Assembly: GCA_025201865.1 (NCBI GenBank)
Contig: MU603201.1
Coordinates: 1-15,577 of the forward strand
Reading direction: 5' to 3'
Source of the DNA: Ramicandelaber brevisporus
Lineage: Eukaryota > Kickxellomycota > Ramicandelaberales > Ramicandelaberaceae
Length of the DNA stretch: 15,577 nt
Position numbers and translations under genes: made by a program. Shown piece by piece: positions 5,656-13,215 of the stretch. Position 1 is the stretch's first letter, and each line of letters begins with the position of its first letter. Under the pieces are notes generated by a model. The model searched no databases. It had not been told where the DNA came from and was given only the letters and a program-made list of their open reading frames with translations.

Positions 5656-8472
5656 TTAATAGATTGTACGCAGAACCATTGAAGTGCACCAGCCGACAAT
5701 TTCTTGCACATTTGTCGCAATGTCTTGAACATGATCAACCATTGAGTACTTTTCAGTATCAGCGCTGTGATAGTGCTGGCCCTGTATGGTTGCAAGTGGA
5801 GACGATGGATCGGAATCACTGCGATGACGCAAGCGAGTAGATTTGCCTACTGCAGCCCCATCATCCTCATTGGCAGTCTCATCCAGGCTGCTCAAGTAAC
5901 CACCATTGTGATCATCATCAGCATCATCATCATGGTAATCATTGTCGCTGTACATATCGTCGGATTCATCATCGCTGCTGGAGAATGGAATGTTGATGGC
6001 ACTTGATGATGCATATGGATGATGCTGAAGTTGCAGTGGCTGTTCTCTTGTATTATGTTGCTGTTGCTGTTGTTGCTGCTGTTGCTGCGGTTGAGAATCA
6101 GCTGGTTGGTCGTCGTCAATTAGCTGCTGTTCATTGCCACTGCTTCCAAGCAAAGTTGGCAACAATAGTGACACAATACCACGCATTAATGAATATGGCT
6201 TTCTACGAGCCGAGCCTGACCCACTCATTGAGCGATGGGCTGAGGCAGATTGCAAATGACGTGCCAATGCTGATTTCGGTTGTTGTTGTTGCTGTTGCTG
6301 TTGACTGCTGGCTGATGTGGTGGTCGACTGCTGCAGTCTCTGGGCTGGATTCATGGTTGAAGAAGAATTGCGATGACGACCAACTGGAGGAGTTGCCATG
6401 GTGCTGGAATCTGATCCAGCTTTGAGGATGGTTGGTGCAATGCGAAGAATTGTTGTGCGAGGAACACGATGATACTGATGATGATGATGATGTTGTTGTT
6501 TTGATCTAGGAGTGGTTGGAGTGCGAGGCGATTGGGTAGATTGATATCCAAAGCTATTGTCATTGTTCTCATCGTCTCCACTGTCATCACTGCTGTCGAC
6601 ATATCCATAATTGTGGTTATATCGAGCACGTCCAAAGTAGTCGTCAAACTCAGCACCATTGCCTGTAATGTGCTGATTTGAATGCTTCTCCTCACCTTCA
6701 CTCAAATCAACCAAGTCATCATCGTCAATGGCAATGCACTGCTCCACTGCATTATTAAATCTCAATTTGAGGTGTTTTCTGCTTGGATTGCCTTCGTTTG
6801 ATGGAGTTTGTGATAAAGATTGCGACGATGACTGAGATTGAGACTGAGATTGTGGCTGTGGCTGAGATTGAGCGTAATCATTTGGCGAGTTGATGGCAGT
6901 GTGAGGTAAGCCATGGTGACCAAAGGTGGATGTTGCAAACTTAGCTGCAGCCAATATCTCCAGAGGATCAATGGCAGGCGGTCTCTTCTTTAACACCGAT
7001 TTCAATGCAATTGATCTGCTAGCTGTGCCTGGGTTGGATGCGGCGATTCCAATGGTAGTGGTTGATGGATGGATATTGGCGTCGCTGTGTGCAACAAATC
7101 TGCGTTCATGCGCCACAGTGTTAAGAATACAATCTGATGATGCCGATCGAGATACTGCCATTGGCTTTACCTCTGACGAGCTGTTGGCCACAGCAGTATT
7201 TGAGGGCACAATTGTTACATCAACCACAGCCGGTGATGGAGGAGATGGCGGCGACATTACAGAGCCTTCGCCATTTTGATTGTTATTGTTATTGGATGTG
7301 GCGGGTTTTACAAATAGAGGTCCATATAGCCACAATAAGTCATTGTCTTTAAACCAGTTGAGTAATTCTGGTCTCATTGTTCCCAGATTGCCCTGGCATT
7401 TGGCCCAGATTCTCCAAGAAGCATTCTCCAAGCGAGGTCCATTTGCTACATAGTCTTTTCTTCTGGTTACTGTCTTCCAGCAATAGATCAATTCATCTCC
7501 ATTCCAGTTGTGTGTCAAGTAATCTACATGCATGTTGGCTGCTGGCAATGGTGTCTCTCGATGGCTGTGACCGGAATCAAGCAACAGCCCATCGAGTGTT
7601 CTGACGCTGTTTGAGGTGTTTCTGGAGAATGATGATCGAGATTGCTGCTGCATCTGCTGAGGTCTCATAATGTTGAGAACCTCTGCATCGTCTGCTGAAA
7701 TGAAGTGGCTGTGCTGATTTGAAGATTGCTGATGTACATCGTCCTCATCATCATTTGGAGGAGTTGTTTGATGATGGATATCGTGATGGGGATGGAGCTG
7801 ATGGTGAGGGTTGAGAGGAATAGTTGAATCGCATGCAAAGTTAAATGAACTGGGTTGGCCAGGTAGAGGTGATCCATCCGCACTCGCCGAGGGTGTCTCT
7901 TCAATAGCTACAATTGGCAACGTTGCTTGTGGCACAATGGATGACTGTTGCTGTTTTTGTTGGTGTTGGTGTTGGTGTTGTGACTGTGATGATGGCGAGG
8001 GGAAGCTTCCATCCAATGCTGGTGATGGTGGAGGCGATAGTGACATGTCGCTCAGGCTGCGCTGCTGTTGATGTTGATGTTGATGGTATTGAAGTTGTTT
8101 TTGCAGAGTGGAACCGGAAGAGGAAGAAGAAGAAGGTGATGGTTGAAGCTGAAAGTTGTGAATGTTCAAAGCATTGGGGAAGAGTGGGGTTGCAGCTGTG
8201 GATGGGGAAGTGTCTCCGAGACCATCCATGTTGTTGTTGTGCATGTTGCCACTCTCTCCTTCTGCTTCTGCTTCTGTTTCTGCTTCAGCTGCTCGCGCTG
8301 TGTCGGAATATTCAACACTACTTTTCGCCGAATGGTTCAACCTGCACTCGTCTCCGCTTCTGCCGTTGTCACTGTCACTGTAACTGACCACTGCGGTTGC
8401 TGCTTCTGTCGCTGTTACTGCCACTGTAGGAACAGTAACTCTGTTAGTAGGTGCTGTGGCAGGCTCACTCAT
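5656..8472 (-). CDS. Reg1-like regulatory subunit of protein phosphatase 1 (DUF1752/GATA-like domain)
   Basis: This 938-residue protein resembles fungal Reg1 proteins, which target PP1 (Glc7) to Snf1 and other substrates in glucose repression. The hallmark domain is at about 314-389: DYLTHNWNGDELIYCWKTV, then GPRLENASWRIWAKCQGNL and LLNWFKDNDLLWLYGPLF. A second family block lies near 565-585, LKLRFNNAVEQCIAID, whose KLRF fits an RVxF-type PP1-docking site. A basic SVLKKRPP (about 490) precedes it. The rest is disordered: Q/H-rich tracts (QHQHQHQQ; a pure Q run near 793), Ser-Gln repeats and Asp-rich segments. The C-terminus (VDHVQDIATNVQEIVGW) is amphipathic, like the conserved tail of the family. 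I start at 8472. An in-frame ATG at 8553 would add 27 residues, but these only translate a T-rich tract that resembles untranslated or intronic sequence ending in GACAG. The substrate link in this organism is inferred. Confidence 0.85.
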   Translation of the reverse strand: MSEPATAPTNRVTVPTVAVTATEAATAVVSYSDSDNGRSGDECRLNHSAKSSVEYSDTARAAEAETEAEAEGESGNMHNNNMDGLGDTSPSTAATPLFPNALNIHNFQLQPSPSSSSSSGSTLQKQLQYHQHQHQQQRSLSDMSLSPPPSPALDGSFPSPSSQSQHQHQHQQKQQQSSIVPQATLPIVAIEETPSASADGSPLPGQPSSFNFACDSTIPLNPHHQLHPHHDIHHQTTPPNDDEDDVHQQSSNQHSHFISADDAEVLNIMRPQQMQQQSRSSFSRNTSNSVRTLDGLLLDSGHSHRETPLPAANMHVDYLTHNWNGDELIYCWKTVTRRKDYVANGPRLENASWRIWAKCQGNLGTMRPELLNWFKDNDLLWLYGPLFVKPATSNNNNNQNGEGSVMSPPSPPSPAVVDVTIVPSNTAVANSSSEVKPMAVSRSASSDCILNTVAHERRFVAHSDANIHPSTTTIGIAASNPGTASRSIALKSVLKKRPPAIDPLEILAAAKFATSTFGHHGLPHTAINSPNDYAQSQPQPQSQSQSQSSSQSLSQTPSNEGNPSRKHLKLRFNNAVEQCIAIDDDDLVDLSEGEEKHSNQHITGNGAEFDDYFGRARYNHNYGYVDSSDDSGDDENNDNSFGYQSTQSPRTPTTPRSKQQHHHHHQYHRVPRTTILRIAPTILKAGSDSSTMATPPVGRHRNSSSTMNPAQRLQQSTTTSASSQQQQQQQQPKSALARHLQSASAHRSMSGSGSARRKPYSLMRGIVSLLLPTLLGSSGNEQQLIDDDQPADSQPQQQQQQQQQQHNTREQPLQLQHHPYASSSAINIPFSSSDDESDDMYSDNDYHDDDADDDHNGGYLSSLDETANEDDGAAVGKSTRLRHRSDSDPSSPLATIQGQHYHSADTEKYSMVDHVQDIATNVQEIVGWCTSMVLRTIY
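6052..6094 (-). repeat. CAG/CAA polyglutamine tract in Reg1-like gene
   Basis: Mixed CAA and CAG codons (plus strand TTG/CTG units) encode an almost pure glutamine run. A second, shorter run lies at about 6280-6303, and His/Gln tracts at about 7950-7980 and 8060-8105. Mixed codons suggest an older tract than a pure CAG expansion. Confidence 0.8.
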
Positions 8473-8768
8473 CTCGCTGTCGTAAAAAAGCAAAAACAAA
8501 AGCAAAAGCAAAAAAAAAACAAAGAGCAACAAAGAAGCAGTCAAAAAGCCCACGTTGGTTGTGTGCTCAAATGTGGGCGGTGTAATGCTATCCGAGCTGT
8601 TACAGTTGAACTTGTTGTTGCTACTGTTGTTGAACTTGCTATGGTTGCTGCGGTTGTTTTTCTTTTTTTATTGTTGTTTGTTTGACTTTGTTTCGAGACT
8701 TGAGATGAGGTTAACGCGCGCTTGCGGGAAACGTTGGACTTGGTTTGTGTTAGCGCTTGCGTTTGTGT

Positions 8769-8788
8769 GGATGGATGGATGGATGGAT
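8769..8788. repeat. GGAT tetranucleotide microsatellite
   Basis: Five exact GGAT units in tandem. It lies upstream of the Reg1-like start on the opposite strand and is not in a supported gene. Confidence 0.9.
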
Positions 8789-10122
8789 GTGTGGGTTGGT
8801 CCTGACCAAAGTGTTGAAAAAGAGGTCACGTTGACTTGGTTCACTGTCTGTTGGATGGTGTCAAATAAAGAGAAAGGATGCAGGTTCAACAGTCAGTTCA
8901 AAAAAGGTATCGGAACGGGGGAAGGTGTGTACGGAGCCAGCGGGAAAGAGAGCCAGGAGGAGATGGAGAGAAAGAGAGAGAAAGAGAGAGCAAGAGAGCA
9001 AGAGAGAGATGGGAAGGAATATTAGCGTTTGTATGAAATGTGAGTGTGTGAGAATGTGAGTGAAGTTGGTGTGGCTGACGGGAGATGGGATAACAACGAT
9101 CGATTTCAACGCTGATACCGGATTGCCGTTCCGTTTGTTTTGATTCAAAAGGAGGGGAAACACACACAAAAATGCACAAAAACGCACACAGCCTGCAAGA
9201 ATGTTTTGGTGTGCGTCGTTTGATGATGATGATAGAGAAAATACGCAAGGATCTGCAAACAAGAAAAAGGTACGGGTTGGGTGAATGATGGGTGGATCTG
9301 CTTGAGAATGTGTCACTTCTACTGCTGGTGGTGGTGGTGGTGCTGGTGGTGGCTGTGGTTGTGATGGTTTCCGGGTGCCGCCGTTATATGCAAAGAGGAG
9401 AGGGGAGCATCGTGGTGAAGTGTATGTATGTGTGTGCGTATTGTAGGAAAAGAAAGGGTACGTACCTGCCTTTTGGGTATTGCAGACATTTGAAGATTGC
9501 GGCAACAGAAGAAGCAAAGCGCGATTGGGGCACCTGTAATAAAAAAAGTGCTTTCGCCATCAAGTTTATAATGGGCGATGGGTGAATGGACCAATTGGAA
9601 GGCAAGATGAGCAATACTTACATTTGAAGTTTTGTGTGAGCGATGGCTACGGGTTGGGGGTCTGTGGTACACACGTGTCTCCCAATTTGGATGGCTTTCT
9701 TATGCAAAACAAAAGAATGAGTCAATGGAGATGGTGTCAACAGGCAGGGCGATGGCGGTGACTCAGCTGTGACGATGAGGCGGTGCTGCTATTGTTGTTG
9801 TTGCTTTTGCTGTTATTGTTGTTGCTGTTGTTGTTGCTGTTGCTGTGCGAGTGTGAAATTGTATGAGTGAAAGGAGAATGTGGCTTATAAGAGACACACG
9901 AAGTGGCGAGTTGACCTTCGGAAATGTTTGCGTGTGCGTCTGTGTGTGCGTCTATGTGTGCAAGTGCGAATTCAATCCCGGTGTAAAACAACAACGTGTA
10001 TACAACCCCTCGCAATAACTGCAAACTATTCGGAATCGAAAAAAAGAAGGGCGGAGAGCGTCGGATGTGTCGGATAAAGTGCCAAGATTAGCTGCCAAGG
10101 GCAGACAGCGGGATGGCGAACT

Positions 10123-10142
10123 CCAATTGTAGCTACAATTGG
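10123..10142. promoter_or_regulatory. perfect 20-bp palindrome with CCAAT on both strands
   Basis: The sequence CCAATTGTAGCTACAATTGG equals its own reverse complement and stops exactly at its ends. It presents a CCAAT pentamer outward-in on each strand, the core recognised by the HAP/NF-Y complex. It sits in the gene-poor region, about 1.65 kb upstream of the Reg1-like start and 1 kb past the end of the 318-residue gene. The palindrome is directly visible; a protein-binding role is a guess. Confidence 0.4.
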
Positions 10143-10802
10143 TTCCAGCGCCAGCTAAAGTTGAGTAAATGCCACGCACACACACACCGAGATCAAGGCA
10201 GAGATAGGAATCGTAGATTTGAGCACACGATTGGCGCACAAACCCTTTGTGTGTGTGGGTGTGATGAACGTGAAAAAATATTTAGGAGGCAGTGGCTGAT
10301 GAAAAAGGGATATGTATTGATAACGATTCAGGAACCAAATAGAAAAACAAAAACAAACAGAGTAAAAGGTGGATGGGGGAGAGAGGATAATTAGTAGGTG
10401 CGAGGGAAAGAGAAGAAAGGGAAGAGGGAGAACAAAAGGCAAACTGCCACAAGTGTGTTCATTTGAATACGCACCTTCGGCACTTCCGACGACGAGCCCT
10501 GTACCACCATTACACTTGTTTCTTTGACATGTGCCTCTGTGTTTCAAAAAAAGCAAGTTCTAAAATGTCTCAGAGGCTACGAGGGAGAAGAGAGGGGGGC
10601 AGCCGCCGTATAGTGAGAGTTGTAAACATGTTCTGAGGCACATGTGTGTGCACGCGTGCGCCAGGTGAAAGTAACACAAACAGGCTACATCTCACTCTCA
10701 CTCTCACTCTCTCACTCGTGCTCATTCTCTGTCACTCTGACGGAACTGCTGTAGCGGCAAAGATGCAAGCAAGTGTGTGCCATGTTTACACAATGTTGAG
10801 CA

Positions 10803-10857
10803 CAACATCAACATCAGTATCAACATCAACATCAACACCAGCAACAACATCAGCAAT
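10803..10857. repeat. AACATC hexanucleotide repeat
   Basis: Imperfect tandem AACATC units with interspersed CAGTATC and CACCAGC variants. Both strands are open across it only because of the repeat, and no gene is called. Confidence 0.8.
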
Positions 10858-11040
10858 ATATTATATTTTAGCCTTTTATGGACACCATATAGCATCATGG
10901 TGCAATATCTGGCGCGCATGTTGATTTGGGTACACGATGCCCAAAACTATTTGCCGCTTGGTCCCACGATGTGTAATTGTGCACATGCCAGTTTCTCCCC
11001 CTCTCTTCAACAGCAGAGTCTTGTTTGAAAAAATACATTA

Positions 11041-11110
11041 GAGGAAGAAGAAAGAAGAGAGGAGGAAAGGAAGGAAGGAAGGAAGAAAGGGAAGAAAGAA
11101 AGGAAAGAGG
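11041..11110. repeat. GA-rich purine tract
   Basis: About 70 bases almost entirely of G and A on the plus strand, with GGAA and GAAG units, just past the stop of the 318-residue gene. Such mirror-like polypurine tracts can adopt triplex structures. Here it would fall in the 3' untranslated region of that gene as a pyrimidine tract. Confidence 0.75.
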
Positions 11111-11133
11111 GTAAATGAGAGTAATTAACTAAC

Positions 11134-12090
11134 CTAATACGGCATGTTTCGACTGTAGAGCCTTGTTGCTTTCAATAAAGGCTGTTTGTGTGGCGCCGCC
11201 GCCGTGGCCGCATCTATTGTGTCTGAATTGGTCGGTATTCTCGGCACTTGACTATAGTTTCTCCGCGGCTCTTGTTGATACTGCGAGTCGGGATGTTGTC
11301 GATGTTGCCGTTTCGATTTTTGTTGGTGGCGAATATCATCGGAATCATCGTCATTACTCTCGATGTCGTCAATGTTGTTGACAAATCCAGCCTCGGCACT
11401 CCAGTGCACTTGTCGTCGAGGTCTCTGATGCTCTTGATTCGTAGGTGAGCGGCGGCGCCTGTTACGAACCCGCGATAGATGCATATCAGCCGTGCGCTTG
11501 AGCAGAGCTTTTGAGCGCATCGGATCAGCTGTGATCAGTGGCTGAATATGCACCTCACGGATGGCAACCACATGGTGTCGCCTGCTGTTATATTCTGCGC
11601 TATCGTACTCTAGCGCGGATGATGCACTGTTTCTGTCACGATGTCTGTCACGATGTCTGTCACAATGTCTGTCACAATGTCTGTTGTGATATCTGCCATG
11701 TTGTCTGCTGTGGTGTTGAAACTGTGGTGAAAGGTCTTCTTGGTCAACTTGTACTTGGGCATCAGCAAATACCACTTGACGAGCAGTAGCTGGCTGATGA
11801 GGAGCTTCAAATTGGGTCTGAGCAGGCTTAGCTCCTGTAGTCTCAGCCATTTGCTCCTCTGGCTGATGCTCGCTTATACTACTTGTACTCTCGAACGATA
11901 GTTGTCTTGTCTGTTGCTGTTGCTGTTGCTGCTTCTGTGGCTGCTGATCGCGCCTATACTGTTCGATAATACGCATTGTTCGTATCCAACGTGGTACAGA
12001 GCTGTTTGAGCTCGCTGTGCTATCTCTATTACTGCTACTACTGCTATTACTGCTACTACCACTGTTGGCTGTGTCGCGTCTTTGACTCAT
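11134..12090 (-). CDS. unrecognised disordered protein with PP1-docking-like motifs
   Basis: The 318-residue frame (ATG 12090, TAG 11134) matches no family I recognise. It starts with a Ser/Asn-rich run (9-31), then VPRWIRTMRIIEQYRRDQ, a glutamine run (54-60), a His/Arg/Asp tract of repeated DRHC/DRHR (139-153) and a basic nuclear signal-like RVRNRRRR (207-214). An acidic patch follows (IDDIESNDDDSDD, 240-252). Three segments fit the loose RVxF consensus for PP1: RQLSF (62-66), RQVVF (104-108) and RQVHW (226-230), the last just before the acidic patch. If they work, this would be a nuclear PP1-binding protein, perhaps related in action to its Reg1-like neighbour; that is inference. Real coding is supported by length, low overlap with other frames and the sensible RVxF context. 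A donor-like GTTAGT follows directly after the stop. Confidence 0.6.
   Translation of the reverse strand: MSQRRDTANSGSSSNSSSSSNRDSTASSNSSVPRWIRTMRIIEQYRRDQQPQKQQQQQQQTRQLSFESTSSISEHQPEEQMAETTGAKPAQTQFEAPHQPATARQVVFADAQVQVDQEDLSPQFQHHSRQHGRYHNRHCDRHCDRHRDRHRDRNSASSALEYDSAEYNSRRHHVVAIREVHIQPLITADPMRSKALLKRTADMHLSRVRNRRRRSPTNQEHQRPRRQVHWSAEAGFVNNIDDIESNDDDSDDIRHQQKSKRQHRQHPDSQYQQEPRRNYSQVPRIPTNSDTIDAATAAAPHKQPLLKATRLYSRNMPY
11632..11679 (-). repeat. four 12-bp tandem units in coding sequence
   Basis: Four tandem 12-bp units (plus strand TCTGTCACGATG twice, then TCTGTCACAATG twice) encode the repeated Asp-Arg-His-Arg/Cys motif of the 318-residue protein. The G-to-A change shared by two adjacent units, giving Cys instead of Arg, suggests duplication of pairs. 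Confidence 0.85.
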
Positions 12091-12238
12091 CTTGCTGTTT
12101 GTTTATTTACAATTTTTTGTTTTGACTTTCCAACCAGAGTCCGAGTTTGCTCGGGTTTAAAACACTCTTCGAAAACCAGCCTCATCCAAAATTGGGCACT
12201 ATCATCTTGATTCGATTCGATTTGATTTGATTCGATCA

Positions 12239-12394
12239 CAGTAAGTACAGCCCTACCGCCATGGTTTTAGCCTAATCATTTCGTGTGTTCTCCATGTATC
12301 ACGCCGAGACTCTATCGCAGTAAGTACAGCCCTACCGCCATGGTTTTAGCCTAATCATTTCGTGTGTTCTCCATGTATCACGCCGAGACTCTAT
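12239..12394 (+). repeat. exact 79-bp-period tandem duplication carrying a GTAAGT donor
   Basis: Positions 12239-12315 are identical to 12318-12394 (77 of 77 bases), with a period of 79. Each copy begins CAGTAAGTACAG, a strong 5' splice-site sequence, and contains CTAAT (12272-12276 and 12351-12355), which fits the fungal branch-point consensus CTRAY. The junction between copies reads CGCAG, a possible acceptor. Complete identity points to a recent duplication or ongoing homogenisation. Confidence 0.95.
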
Positions 12395-12447
12395 ATCGAT
12401 GAGTTCTCTCTTCTCTTTGCTCTCTTTTCGCTGTTTCTTCTCTCCAG
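12241..12447 (+). other. candidate 5'-UTR intron with duplicated donor
   Basis: The donor GTAAGT occurs at 12241 and again at 12320. The acceptor proposed is CTCCAG ending at 12447, after a strong pyrimidine tract. CTAAT branch-point-like sequences lie in both repeat copies, although the nearer is some 95 bases from the acceptor. All five upstream ATGs, including one at 12399 opening a 100-codon frame that overlaps the main start out of frame, would be removed by splicing. A short alternative intron (12241-12320) is also possible. Confidence 0.45.
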
Positions 12448-12549
12448 CTCTCAAACAATCTCCAACTGTACCATCTGACTGCACCCTCGAGCTCATCTCA
12501 TCTCATCTCATTCACCTCATCTCATCTCAATTCAAGTCAAAACGCAATC

Positions 12550-13011
12550 ATGACGATGTCAACTTCAATCAAGTTTCATCGACTTTTGTCGTCGTTTCTC
12601 CTTGTTGTACTTTTCACTCTTCTTGTACCTCTCAGCTACCGCACGGTTGTAGTCCGTGCCGCAGTTTCACCCCTGCACAAGCTCCACGAAACACCGCCTG
12701 ATCCATATCCAGTTGCTGCCAATAACGCCGGGCTCGATCAAGCTCGCTGGCCGATTGTGTACTCCATTGATATTGCTGGTATCCTGCAGCCGATGGGGTC
12801 ATGCTGCTCTCCAAACACGGGCGGAACTGACGTGACTCAGCTGGAACAGACGTTTAAAATCATATGTTCGCCGAGCTCGCTCCTGCAGGTGACATTGTGC
12901 TATGTACCAAATGATCGCGATGTGACGGTGTGGGAGCCAGAGATTACGAAGCGATGCACAGATGTGTATCATGGCCAGTGGAGTGCCAGAGCAGCTCAGT
13001 GTCCAAAGTAA
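12550..13011 (+). CDS. small secreted six-cysteine protein
   Basis: The 153-residue product starts with a classical signal peptide: basic KFHR, then a hydrophobic core (about 12-28), and likely cleavage after residue 37 or 38 (VVVRAA). The predicted mature protein of about 115 residues has exactly six cysteines, at 85, 86, 106, 117, 136 and 151, enough for three disulfides. There is no N-glycosylation sequon and no second membrane segment or GPI-type tail, so it should be exported or stay in the cell wall space. I recognise no family. The adjacent CC pair and spacing (0, 19, 10, 18, 14) can serve as a signature. Candidate roles such as wall protein, effector or enzyme inhibitor cannot be separated. 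It is divergent from the 318-residue gene and convergent with Prp40. The ATG at 12550 is preferred because it opens the signal peptide. Confidence 0.75.
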   Translation: MTMSTSIKFHRLLSSFLLVVLFTLLVPLSYRTVVVRAAVSPLHKLHETPPDPYPVAANNAGLDQARWPIVYSIDIAGILQPMGSCCSPNTGGTDVTQLEQTFKIICSPSSLLQVTLCYVPNDRDVTVWEPEITKRCTDVYHGQWSARAAQCPK

Positions 13012-13162
13012 ATCACACATATTGCAAAGTAACAACGCAGTAAGCCACAAATGTTGTAATTTTAACTTAATTAATAGTAAAGAGTAATATATCAAGCAGT
13101 TGTTTGTTGCTGTTGCACTAAACAAATGTCATTAATAGGCTTTTTTAAAAAAAAAGAAAAAT

Positions 13163-13201
<39 letters not shown>
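13163..13201. repeat. AAC trinucleotide microsatellite, 13 units
   Basis: Thirteen exact AAC units follow an A-rich run (13147-13162) just beyond the Prp40 stop codon, then CAGCAG. It would lie in the 3' untranslated region of Prp40 as GTT repeats. Confidence 0.95.
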
Positions 13202-13202
<1 letters not shown>

Positions 13203-13215
13203 GCAGCAATGCAGT

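Larger units (their letters stand above)
8473..11133. other. 2.6-kb gene-poor, microsatellite-rich region with possible minus-strand mini-exons
   Basis: No single long frame with a recognisable domain is present on either strand. The region holds many simple repeats: A/T-rich AAAGCAAAAAC units (about 8480-8520), GGAT (8769-8788), GAGAGAAA (about 8964-9012), GGT (about 9326-9352), TTG/CTG (about 9785-9845), CACTCT (about 10690-10715), AACATC (about 10803-10857) and GAAG/GGAA purine tract (about 11041-11110). On the minus strand three short segments are bounded by good splice signals: 10536-10475, 9698-9622 (less typical AAG acceptor) and 9533-9466, with donors GTGCGT, GTAAGT and GTACGT. They could be exons of a spliced gene or upstream leader exons of the Reg1-like gene. 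Each is open in more than one frame, so the product cannot be fixed. Confidence 0.45.
12091..12549. promoter_or_regulatory. divergent promoter and leader of the six-cysteine gene
   Basis: This region separates the leftward 318-residue gene from the rightward secreted-protein gene and probably serves both. It contains GATTCGATT-type repeats (about 12209-12236), the 79-bp tandem duplication (12239-12394), a pyrimidine tract ending CTCCAG (to 12447) and CTCAT repeats (about 12490-12530). Every plus-strand ATG in the interval (12261, 12294, 12340, 12373, 12399) falls inside the candidate intron 12241-12447. Removing that interval leaves an ATG-free leader. Confidence 0.5.

Noticed and set aside
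8861-9517. 218-codon minus-strand frame
   Set aside because: Largely translates CT-rich and CA-rich repeats; composition is Ser/Leu/His-rich without a domain. At most its first part may belong to a spliced gene.
9292-9585. plus-strand frame with a Val/Leu-rich membrane-like segment
   Set aside because: The hydrophobic run is a translation of the GGT microsatellite, and there is no supporting homology or signal.
10527-10645. 11-bp inverted repeat ACATGTGCCTC / GAGGCACATGT
   Set aside because: Short arms about 100 bases apart in a repeat-rich region; could be chance and shows no further structure.
12399-12701. 100-codon plus-strand frame overlapping the secreted protein start
   Set aside because: Out of frame with the signal-peptide protein, low-complexity, and its ATG falls inside the candidate leader intron.
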